Shown: one piece after another, positions 51,472 through 59,180 of the stretch | Position numbering within the stretch: position 1 is the first letter of the stretch | Layout of the letters: the number at the start of each line of letters is the position of its first letter | Source of the DNA: Xanthomonas massiliensis | GTDB lineage: Bacteria; Pseudomonadota; Gammaproteobacteria; Xanthomonadales; Xanthomonadaceae | Direction of reading: 5' to 3' | Assembly (NCBI RefSeq): GCF_900018785.1 | Contig: NZ_FCOY01000006.1 | Coordinates: forward strand, 124,001-188,000 | DNA length: 64,000 bases | Translations under genes and position numbers: made by a program | The notes under the pieces: model-generated | Seen by the model: only the letters and a program-made list of their open reading frames with translations | Told to the model about the DNA's origin: nothing | Database searches by the model: none

Positions 51472-53403
51472 ATGACCATCAACACACTACGTACCGGCGC
51501 GGCGGCGATGCTGCTGGGCACCCTTGTCGCCTCGTTCGGTGCGGTGGCGGCCGAGAAGGTCCTGCCGCCGGATCCGGCCCGTTCCTTCCTGGGGGGCGAG
51601 GACGAACAGCCGTTCTTCGGGCGCTTCATCATCACCTACAAGGAGGGCACGGCGGCCAGGAACAAGGGCGCGCTGATCGAGAAGAACCTCGATGCCGTGC
51701 TGGCGCGCACGCAGCCGACAGGCAAGTCCCTGCCGGTGACGACCCGCTACCTGCGCAAGCTGGCCGGCGGCAGCGACCTGGTGCGCGTGTCGCGCAAGCT
51801 CGATCGCGTCGCGGCCGAGGCGTTCATGCGCCAGGTCGCCGCCGATCCGACGGTGGCCAAGGTGGCGATCGACCACCTGCGCCGCCCGGTGCGCGACATC
51901 GCCGCCGCCAAGCTGGCGCCGGCCACCTTCACTCCCAGCGATCCCTATTTCGGCCAGTACCAGTGGCACCTGAAGGCTCCCGACGGGGCCGCCACCTACT
52001 ACGGCTCGGCCAACGCCGGCGGTGCCAACGTGGCCAACGCCTGGGACCTGGCCGACGGCAACGGCATCGTGATCGCGGTGCTGGATACCGGCATCACCGC
52101 CCACCCGGACATCGACACTTCCCTGGCCGACGCCGGCTACGACTTCATCACCGACAGCTTCGTGTCCGGGCGCGACAGCGATGGGCGTGCCCCGGGCGGC
52201 TGGGACCTCGGCGACTGGACCACGGAGGAGCCGTGGCTGAGCGAGTGCACCAACGCCGCCAACCCGCCGGACGACAGCTCCTGGCACGGTACCCACGTGG
52301 CCTCCACCGCCGGCGCCGAGCTGACCAACAACGGCGTCGGCATGGCCGGCATCGCCTACAACGCCAAGATCCTGCCGGTGCGCGTGCTCGGCCATTGCGG
52401 CGGCTACGACAGCGACATCAACGATGCGATCGTGTGGGCGGCCGGCGGCCAGGTCGACGGCGTGCCCGCCAATGCCCACCCGGCCCAGGTCATCAACCTG
52501 AGCCTGGGCGGCAGCGGCGCCTGCCCGGCCGACGATCCGCAGGCCCAGGCCATCGCCCAGGCCAATGCGCTGGGTGCGGTGGTGGTGGTCTCGGCCGGCA
52601 ACAGCGGCGCCAACGCGGCCAACTATTCGCCCGCCAGCTGCCCCGGCGCGATCGCCGTGGCCGCCACCGGCGTGACCAGCCGGCGCGCGTACTACTCCAA
52701 CTACGGCGCCATCGTGAAGATCGCCGCGCCCGGCGGCGGCGTGTACGCCAACGACGCCGCGTCGGGCACGACGTCCTACGACGGTTTCGTCTGGCAGGCG
52801 CTGAACAACGGCACCACCTCGCCGACCAGCTCGTATTCCTACGGCGGCTACGCCGGCACCTCGCAGGCGGCGCCGCACGTCTCCGGCGTGGTGGCGCTGA
52901 TGCAGGGCGCGCGGCTGGACGCGGGCCTGCCGCTGCTGACCCCGACCGAGGTGCTGGACATCCTGCAGGCCACCGCGCACGTACCCAGCGTGGCGCCGTC
53001 CGCCAGCCAGCCGATCGGTGCCGGCATCGTCGATGCCGCCGCCGCGGTGGAGGCCGCCGTCGGCAGCGAACCGTGCACCGGGGACTGCGGCCCGGCCGCG
53101 ATCCCGCTGGCCAACAAGGCGGTGGTGTCCGGCCTGTCCGGGGCCGCCGGCAGCGAGACGCTGTACAGCTTCCAGGCCGAGGCCGGAAAGACGCTGAGCA
53201 TCCTCACCTACGGCGGCAGCGGCGACGTCTCGGTCTACGTCGGCTTCGGCAAGGCGCCGACCACGACCGACTACGACGCCAGGTCCACCCGCGCCGGCAA
53301 CAGCGAGACGGTGCGGTTCGACGCGGCCCAGGCCGGCACCTACTACATCAAGCTGGTGGGCGCCGCGGCCTACAGCGGCGTCAGCCTGAGCGCGCGGCAG
53401 TAG
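51472..53403 (+). CDS. Secreted S8 subtilisin-like serine protease with PPC domain
   Basis: A 643-residue extracellular protease. It comprises a signal peptide (residues 1-27, ending GAVAA), a propeptide (~45-145; FIITYKEGTAARNKGAL), the S8 catalytic domain with D205 (AVLDTGI), H272 (SWHGTHVAS) and S464 (GTSQAAPHVSG), the oxyanion Asn in SAGNSGANAANY, and a C-terminal PPC beta domain (~545-643; LYSFQAEAGKTLSILTYGGSG). ATG 51472 has GGAG eight bases upstream and is preferred to TTG 51466. The gene is 130 bases after the adhesin. Secretion is likely through the type II system encoded downstream, and processing of the adhesin is possible; both are inferences. Confidence 0.93.
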   Translation: MTINTLRTGAAAMLLGTLVASFGAVAAEKVLPPDPARSFLGGEDEQPFFGRFIITYKEGTAARNKGALIEKNLDAVLARTQPTGKSLPVTTRYLRKLAGGSDLVRVSRKLDRVAAEAFMRQVAADPTVAKVAIDHLRRPVRDIAAAKLAPATFTPSDPYFGQYQWHLKAPDGAATYYGSANAGGANVANAWDLADGNGIVIAVLDTGITAHPDIDTSLADAGYDFITDSFVSGRDSDGRAPGGWDLGDWTTEEPWLSECTNAANPPDDSSWHGTHVASTAGAELTNNGVGMAGIAYNAKILPVRVLGHCGGYDSDINDAIVWAAGGQVDGVPANAHPAQVINLSLGGSGACPADDPQAQAIAQANALGAVVVVSAGNSGANAANYSPASCPGAIAVAATGVTSRRAYYSNYGAIVKIAAPGGGVYANDAASGTTSYDGFVWQALNNGTTSPTSSYSYGGYAGTSQAAPHVSGVVALMQGARLDAGLPLLTPTEVLDILQATAHVPSVAPSASQPIGAGIVDAAAAVEAAVGSEPCTGDCGPAAIPLANKAVVSGLSGAAGSETLYSFQAEAGKTLSILTYGGSGDVSVYVGFGKAPTTTDYDARSTRAGNSETVRFDAAQAGTYYIKLVGAAAYSGVSLSARQ

Positions 53404-53419
53404 CCGGCCCGTGATCCGC

Positions 53420-53454
53420 CGATGCGGGTTCCGCGCACACCGGAACCCGCATCG
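53420..53454 (+). terminator. Hairpin terminator after the S8 protease
   Basis: A 14-bp perfect stem (53420-53433 with 53441-53454) with a 7-base loop lies 16 bases after the stop. It is followed by a CGGTTT run rather than a pure T-tract. Confidence 0.6.
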
Positions 53455-53502
53455 CGGTTTCGCGAAGCGAGCGCGGCCAGGTCTGATGTGTTGCGAATGG
53501 GC

Positions 53503-53735
53503 CTGCCGTTGCGCTCTTGGCGCTGCGCCGCGCCGATGGCCCACGGCCAGGCGACGGCGGGCTGTCCGCTCACTTCCCCAGCGGCGCGCCCGAAGGTGTC
53601 ACCAGCCTGACCACTGCCGACGACTGCGTCACCATCCTCATGCCGTACCCCGCGCGCCCTCCGCGCAGGCTCAACCTGAGCTGGGTGTCCGCGGACTGGA
53701 CGGCCGGCTCGCCCTGGCGGTGGACATGGGCAACC
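53503..53735 (+). pseudogene. Decayed duplicate of the purL 3' end
   Basis: This stretch parallels bases ~44150-44352 of purL. Translated patches SGAPEGVTSLTT, CVTILMPYPARPPRRLNLSW and SADWTAGSPW match purL's [29 protein letters not shown] and [10 protein letters not shown]. Frameshifts, for example near the [10 protein letters not shown] equivalent, and the absence of a start make it non-functional. It lies about 9.3 kb from the intact purL end, on the far side of the adhesin and protease genes, so it may mark one boundary of a segment that arrived by recombination at purL. The remainder of 53404-54040 holds only the protease terminator and the RHS leader; I see no gene there. Confidence 0.85.
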
Positions 53736-54040
53736 TGAAGGCGCTGTAGATTGCCGTTTCGCAGGAATGATGGCGGACAGGGGATGTCTCGTCAGGCCCC
53801 TCTGACCCGGAGCAGGGTTGCCACCGCATTGATGGCCGGTGTGCTCGCGTTGGAGGGGGGGGCGGTGGCGTGGCAGATGGTGAGCGTTCTCTCCAGGACC
53901 ACATCTTGGAAATCAATACTGTCCCTCGCCTTGATTTGTGACCCACGCCACCCTGCGAAATCGTTTCCCAAGTTGCAAGGTTGACTTGCTGGCAGGAGAC
54001 CTGTAGGAATCCGTTCCGGACCATTCAACTGAGGTTAATG

Positions 54041-57000
54041 ATGTCCTGGGGCGATTTAGGGGGTGAGGGATTGCGGCGCCTGCCGTGGGTGGGAGCCTTG
54101 CTGTTCGTGGGGCTGGGAATGGTTGGCCATGCGGATGCAATGGTCATCCAAGTTTGTACGACCAGGACCGGAACAGTTTCGGCGGAAGGTGTGGTCGGCG
54201 TGACCACAGGGCTGGTGTGCACATACAGCGGTGCGCCGGAAAGTGATACGCCTGCAGAGCCTCGGGGAGGCGGGAGCATCGGTGACGCCCCTGGGAAAAC
54301 GGATAGCCGGCTGGCCGAGAAAATCCAGACGGAAGAAGAAGATCCCTGCAAGACAAAGCAACAGACCACCAGCCAACCGGTGGTCATCGCTACCGGCAAC
54401 AAGATCAAGCCCGAGACGGATTTCGTCGTGGGTAAGGATGCTCTTTCGTTTGGATTGCTTCGGCTGTACGACAAGGGCGTAACCAAGTACGGGATTTTTG
54501 GGTACCGATGGACTTCCAGTCTGGAATACACCCTGACGTTCGTTTACGGATCGGCGATTTGCATCGGCAAGATGAGTGGTGCGACGTCGTGCTCGCACGG
54601 TTCGCTGGCTTTGACCCATATATATGCCTATCGGGCCAGCGGCTATGGAGTTACGTTCAGTCAAGATGCGTCCGGGGTGTGGAAGGATGACGACGGCGAT
54701 GTCCTGGTCCAAAGTGGAACGAACTGGGTATTGACGAATCGGGACGGCTCGACCGATACCTACGACAGCCAGGGCCGTCCGCTGAGCATCGTGGACGAGC
54801 GCGGGATCGGAATGACCTACGCGTACACCAACGACCAGGTCACGACCATCACCCACACCTCGGGCAAGTCCATAGGACTGACCTGGTCTTCGGGGCGGGT
54901 CGCGACCATTACCGATCCCGCCGGCAAGGTCTACACCTATACCTACAGCCCTGGCTACCTGTCGGCGGTCACCTATCCGGATTCGTTGGGGACGCGCGGC
55001 TATCTCTACGAGGATTCCGCGCAGCCGGGCGGCCTGACCGGCATCACCATCGATGGCACTCGCTACAGCAAGTACGAGTATTACAGCGACGGACGGGTGA
55101 AGTCTTCCGGCCTCGGCAGCGACGGCAGCATCGATCGCAGTTCCTTCGTCTACGGCACCGATTCGGTCGACGTTACCAACGCATTGGGTCAGGTGACGCA
55201 CTACGAACTCGCGGAAATCGGTGGTACCACCCAAATCATTGGCGTCGAGCGCCCTGCCAGCAGCATCTGTCCGGCCGGCGGCAAGTACACCGCGTACGAC
55301 GGCAACGGCAATGTCGACTACGAGATCGACGCCAACGGCGTCACCACCGACTACACCTACGACGCCTACAACCGGTTGACCCAGAAGATCGCGGGCATCG
55401 GCCCCAATGGCGAGACCGACCAGCAACAGATCACCCAGTACGCCTGGGATGCCGACCACATCGCACGCCTGAACACCATCAAGGTTTTTGGCAGTTCGAC
55501 GGATGTGCCCGTCAGCGAGACCAACTTCAGCTATTACCCGGACGGGGACGAACGGGCCCGGCTGCTGGCGAGCATTGCCCAGGTCAACAGGACGTCCATC
55601 GGCACGAACGGACAGGCCCTGGCGACGACGTACGACTACGCTGTCGCTGGCAACCACCTCGTTGCCAGCGAGACCGTCGATGGCCCCGTACCAGGTAGCG
55701 GCGACACGGTCACGCGCCAGTACGACGGGTCGGGGAATCTGTTGTCCGAGAGCAACGGACTGGGCCATGCCACGACCTATGCCAGCTACACGGCGCTGGG
55801 CCAGCCGGGGCAGGTGACGGGCCCCAATGGCGACGTCACCACGTTCGGCTACGATGGCATGGGTCGCATGACGTTGCGCCGGACGTATTTCAACGGCGGT
55901 ACCCAGGATTATGTCTTTGCCTATGACGGGGCGGGGAACCTGGTGTCCAGTACCGCGCCCGACGGCCAGCAGATCAGCTACGACTACTACGCCCGTAATC
56001 CGAAGTGGCTTGCCAGCGCCAGCGTGAGCAATGGCAGTTCCACGAAGGGTCAGCGCCTGCTTTATTCCAGGAACCTGCTGGGCCAGGTCACGTCTACGTC
56101 ACGGCAGGACGGGACCCTGGTCACTGTGATCGATGCGTACTGCAAGAAAAACCCCTTGTCGGAAGCCTGTCTCGAGAACGGCGGCGGCATCAGCGTGAGC
56201 TGGTCCTATACCACCGTGGCCCAGTCCTACATCGACTACGATGCAGGCGGGCTCGTGCAGGCCCAGCGCGGCAACAATGGGCAGAATTACCGCTACACCT
56301 ACGATGCCAATGGCGACCTGCTGACCACGCAGGATTCGCTGGGCAACACGACCACGCTGGCCCGTGATCGCCATCGCCGTGTCGTCCAGGTCCAGGACGC
56401 ACTCGGAGGGCAGGTCCACTATGCCTACGACGCCGTCGGCCAGCTTGTCCAGGTGACCGATCCACGCGGGCTCGCCACCGGCTATGGCGTCGATGGCCTG
56501 GGTCAGGTCTGGTGGCGGACGAGCCCGGATACGGGTACCACCACCTATCAGTACAGCGGTGGATTGGCGATGTCCTCCACGGCCGCAGACGGCACCGCCA
56601 CCACCTATGCCTACGATGGCCTGGGCCGCCTGACCGGCACGAGCGCGGGTGGGCAAGCGCTCACCTATGTCTATGACACTTGTACCAATGGCAAGGGCCG
56701 GCTTTGCGCGACGTCGGCCCCGGGCGACAGCCAGACGACCTACACCTATACCCCCGACGGCCTGCCGGCGACGAAGACGGAATGGGTGACGGGCAACGGG
56801 GTGCAGACCGGCTATACGGCCTATTTCTATTACGACGACTTGCGCCGGCCCAGCGCCATCACCTACCCGGACGGCCATGCTGTGGGCTACGGCTATGCCC
56901 ACGGGCAGGCCACGTCCATGACCGTCAATGTCAACGGGGCCACCACCAGCGTGGTCGCGGCGGCAACGTACGCGCCCTTCGGCACGGCCACGGCGTGGAC

Positions 57001-58387
57001 CTATGGCAACGGCCTGGCACAGACCTTCGCATTCGATGCGGATGGGCGACTGACCGGCCTGGCCGTCAAGGACGGCAGCACCAGCGTGCAGGACCTGGCC
57101 TATGGCTACGATGCCGACGACCGGATCACCGCGCTGACCGACGCGGTCAACACCGCAGCCACGCAGGCCTATGGGTACGACGCATTGTCGCGGCTGCAGC
57201 AGACGAGCACGGCCGCGAACATCGTGTGGAACTACGGCTATGACGGCACGGGCAACCGGAGCTTGGCGATGCTGAGCGGGCAGTCCAGCCGGACCGACGT
57301 CTACGCCATCGCCAGTGGCAGTTCCCGGCTGGAGGCGATCACGGGTGGGCAGAGCGCGTCGTTCAGCTACGATGCCAACGGCCGTGCGACCGAGGCCTAT
57401 GGCCGCACGCTGGCCTACGATCCTTTGGGCCGGCTGGCCTCGGTGACGAGCGCGGCCGGGGCATTTGCCTATACGACCAACGCCGAGGGCGAACGCAGCT
57501 GGAAGAGTGCCCAGGGCGGGGTACGCTACGTGCATGCGGCGGGCAACCAGCTGCTGTCCGAGCACGCCGATGCCGGCGACGTGTGGACCGACTACCTGTA
57601 TTTCGGGGGGCGACTGGTGGGACTGGTGAGGAGCGGGCAGGTCTACTGGGTGCACGACGACCACCTGGGCCGGCCGGAGATCGTGACGAACGCCGGCAAG
57701 GCGGTGGTGTGGCGGGCGAGCAACCAGGCGTTCGCGCGCACGCTGGTGCAGGACGGCATTGGCGGATTGAACCTGGGCTACCCGGGGCAGTACTACGACA
57801 GCGAGAGCGACCTGTGGCACAACGGCTACCGCGAGTACGACGATAACAGCGGACGCTACCTGCAGAGCGATCCGATCGGGCTGGCGGGTGGGGTGAATAC
57901 GTATGCCTATGTCGGGGGGAATCCGATCAGCAATATCGATCCGCTCGGATTGGATTGGCTAGGCTCCATAGGGATGACATGGGACTGGCTAACCGGAACA
58001 GGTCCGACTGATCGGACATTCGGGCCAGGAACGAGTCAGGTAAATGAGATGATGGGCGCACCGAGCGTAAACGCAGCAAGGGCTCTATTACACAAGAAAA
58101 ATTCTGATCCATGTGCGCCATTGCAAGGGGTGAATAACTACGCCGCTAAATTTGGGCTTTCCGGTCTTATCAAGGCTGGGCTCAATCCTACGGAGCAATT
58201 TGTTGGAAGCTATCGAATAGACATTACTCCCCTTGATGCTAACAACGTTATTTTTTTGTTGCAAAACACATCTAGCTTTCGATCTTTTGCCTATGGTGTT
58301 GCACCTGATTGGAGTCGTTCAACGTTCGGGCCAATGGGCAATATGAGTCAGATTTACTGGTGGATTGAGTCGGGTAGAGCGCCATGA
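54041..58387 (+). CDS. Exported RHS/YD-repeat polymorphic toxin with unrecognised C-terminal tip
   Basis: A 1448-residue protein. A Sec-type signal lies at the N-terminus (residues ~1-33, ending GHADA) with no PAAR or VgrG domain. RHS/YD repeats run from ~230 to 1290, with many YxYDxxGxL and TYTYDANG motifs. The RHS core ends with YLQSDPIGLAGG, then DPLG at 1300-1303. The ~145-residue tip after that is variable, much lower in GC, and carries RIDITPLDANNVIF, NTSSFRSFAYG and a terminal SQIYWWIESG; I do not recognise a known toxin family. ATG 54041 is six bases from a GAGG site; ATG 54038 is equally in frame. The stop overlaps the next gene's start (ATGA). Contact- or secretion-dependent delivery of the tip is inferred from the family. 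Confidence 0.88.
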   Translation: MSWGDLGGEGLRRLPWVGALLFVGLGMVGHADAMVIQVCTTRTGTVSAEGVVGVTTGLVCTYSGAPESDTPAEPRGGGSIGDAPGKTDSRLAEKIQTEEEDPCKTKQQTTSQPVVIATGNKIKPETDFVVGKDALSFGLLRLYDKGVTKYGIFGYRWTSSLEYTLTFVYGSAICIGKMSGATSCSHGSLALTHIYAYRASGYGVTFSQDASGVWKDDDGDVLVQSGTNWVLTNRDGSTDTYDSQGRPLSIVDERGIGMTYAYTNDQVTTITHTSGKSIGLTWSSGRVATITDPAGKVYTYTYSPGYLSAVTYPDSLGTRGYLYEDSAQPGGLTGITIDGTRYSKYEYYSDGRVKSSGLGSDGSIDRSSFVYGTDSVDVTNALGQVTHYELAEIGGTTQIIGVERPASSICPAGGKYTAYDGNGNVDYEIDANGVTTDYTYDAYNRLTQKIAGIGPNGETDQQQITQYAWDADHIARLNTIKVFGSSTDVPVSETNFSYYPDGDERARLLASIAQVNRTSIGTNGQALATTYDYAVAGNHLVASETVDGPVPGSGDTVTRQYDGSGNLLSESNGLGHATTYASYTALGQPGQVTGPNGDVTTFGYDGMGRMTLRRTYFNGGTQDYVFAYDGAGNLVSSTAPDGQQISYDYYARNPKWLASASVSNGSSTKGQRLLYSRNLLGQVTSTSRQDGTLVTVIDAYCKKNPLSEACLENGGGISVSWSYTTVAQSYIDYDAGGLVQAQRGNNGQNYRYTYDANGDLLTTQDSLGNTTTLARDRHRRVVQVQDALGGQVHYAYDAVGQLVQVTDPRGLATGYGVDGLGQVWWRTSPDTGTTTYQYSGGLAMSSTAADGTATTYAYDGLGRLTGTSAGGQALTYVYDTCTNGKGRLCATSAPGDSQTTYTYTPDGLPATKTEWVTGNGVQTGYTAYFYYDDLRRPSAITYPDGHAVGYGYAHGQATSMTVNVNGATTSVVAAATYAPFGTATAWTYGNGLAQTFAFDADGRLTGLAVKDGSTSVQDLAYGYDADDRITALTDAVNTAATQAYGYDALSRLQQTSTAANIVWNYGYDGTGNRSLAMLSGQSSRTDVYAIASGSSRLEAITGGQSASFSYDANGRATEAYGRTLAYDPLGRLASVTSAAGAFAYTTNAEGERSWKSAQGGVRYVHAAGNQLLSEHADAGDVWTDYLYFGGRLVGLVRSGQVYWVHDDHLGRPEIVTNAGKAVVWRASNQAFARTLVQDGIGGLNLGYPGQYYDSESDLWHNGYREYDDNSGRYLQSDPIGLAGGVNTYAYVGGNPISNIDPLGLDWLGSIGMTWDWLTGTGPTDRTFGPGTSQVNEMMGAPSVNAARALLHKKNSDPCAPLQGVNNYAAKFGLSGLIKAGLNPTEQFVGSYRIDITPLDANNVIFLLQNTSSFRSFAYGVAPDWSRSTFGPMGNMSQIYWWIESGRAP

Positions 58388-58761
58388 GAATATTTTTGAT
58401 ACTACTGCTTTCGGTGGCTATGGCTGGCTGCGATTTGAATCCATTCAATGCGGGGTGCCGGAATATTGACTCGTATTACGCGCTGTGCCAGGTGGACGAC
58501 CAATCCACTTATCTGATTATGCGGTCAGGTGAGCAGCCGGAAGGTGGTGGAGTTTTGGAAGGTTCTATTGAAAGAATTGGTTGGAACGATCGTTATATCC
58601 TGGCCTGGAGGAATGCGACGTTCCGAGGTGATCCGGATGGCTGGATGAAAGTTGATATTCAATCGCATAAAATTATTGGGCCAATTAGTGATCGTGAAGC
58701 ATTGAAGTTGCTTGTAAATAATCCGCCTAGAGATGCTGCAAGCGTGTGGAAAGATCTATAG
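58384..58761 (+). CDS. Small lipoprotein, probable immunity protein of the RHS toxin
   Basis: A 125-residue protein overlapping the RHS stop by four bases. The signal peptide has a lipobox MAGC (Cys16); the mature part has SYYALCQVDDQSTYLIM, GSIERIGWNDRYILAW, and DGWMKVDIQSHKIIGP, suggesting a small beta-rich fold. Base composition is clearly AT-richer than the RHS core and type II genes, matching the toxin tip. Genes placed directly after RHS tips are usually their immunity proteins, so a lipoprotein would imply that the tip acts in the periplasm or at the membrane. This is inferred; no domain was recognised with confidence. Confidence 0.75.
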   Translation: MRIFLILLLSVAMAGCDLNPFNAGCRNIDSYYALCQVDDQSTYLIMRSGEQPEGGGVLEGSIERIGWNDRYILAWRNATFRGDPDGWMKVDIQSHKIIGPISDREALKLLVNNPPRDAASVWKDL

Positions 58762-58841
58762 GAAGGCAAGGACGATGTCAGGTCGAGTATTTTTCATGCC
58801 GTCCCTGGATATGACGATCCGGGACCGCGCGATACGAACCG

Positions 58842-59051
58842 GCATTGTCGCGGCTGCAGCAGACGAGCACGGCCTCGAACATCGTGTGGAACCACGGCTA
58901 TGACGGCACGGGCAACCGGACCTTGGCAATGCTGAGCGGGCAGTCCAGCCGTACCGACGTCTACGCCATCGCCAGTGGCAGCTCCCGTCTGGAAGCGATC
59001 ATGGGCAGACAGGGCGCGTCGTTCGCCCAGGATGCCAACGGCGACGCGACC
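58842..59051 (+). pseudogene. Displaced fragment of the RHS core
   Basis: This ~210-base stretch is about 90% identical by eye to 57182-57391 inside the upstream RHS gene (LSRLQQTST.NIVWN.GYDGTGNR.LAM pattern). It has no start of its own and runs out after DANGDAT. Such remnants are left when RHS tips are exchanged by recombination at the core. The gap 58762-59180 holds this fragment and nothing else supported. Confidence 0.85.
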
Positions 59052-59180
59052 TTGGTGCGGGCGGGATCGGGCTAACGGCGAAGTACATCGCGGTTTGATG
59101 CGATGAGCGTGATCGTGGCCGGAGAACGCGTGCCACCAACTGCTAAAGTCCGGCACGACGCACAGGAAAATGGATTGAAC

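Noticed and set aside
44661-51635. An antisense open frame of more than 2300 codons covering the whole adhesin gene
   Set aside because: The repetitive GC-rich adhesin code (GCC, GGC, ACC and AGC codons) produces no stops in that antisense frame. The translation is low-complexity Arg/Gly/Ala with no domains, while the plus-strand protein has a signal, necks and anchor.
53751-53984. A 77-codon open frame between the decayed purL copy and the RHS gene
   Set aside because: There is a weak start context, no homology that I recognise and only a short hydrophobic stretch; it is not supportable as a gene.
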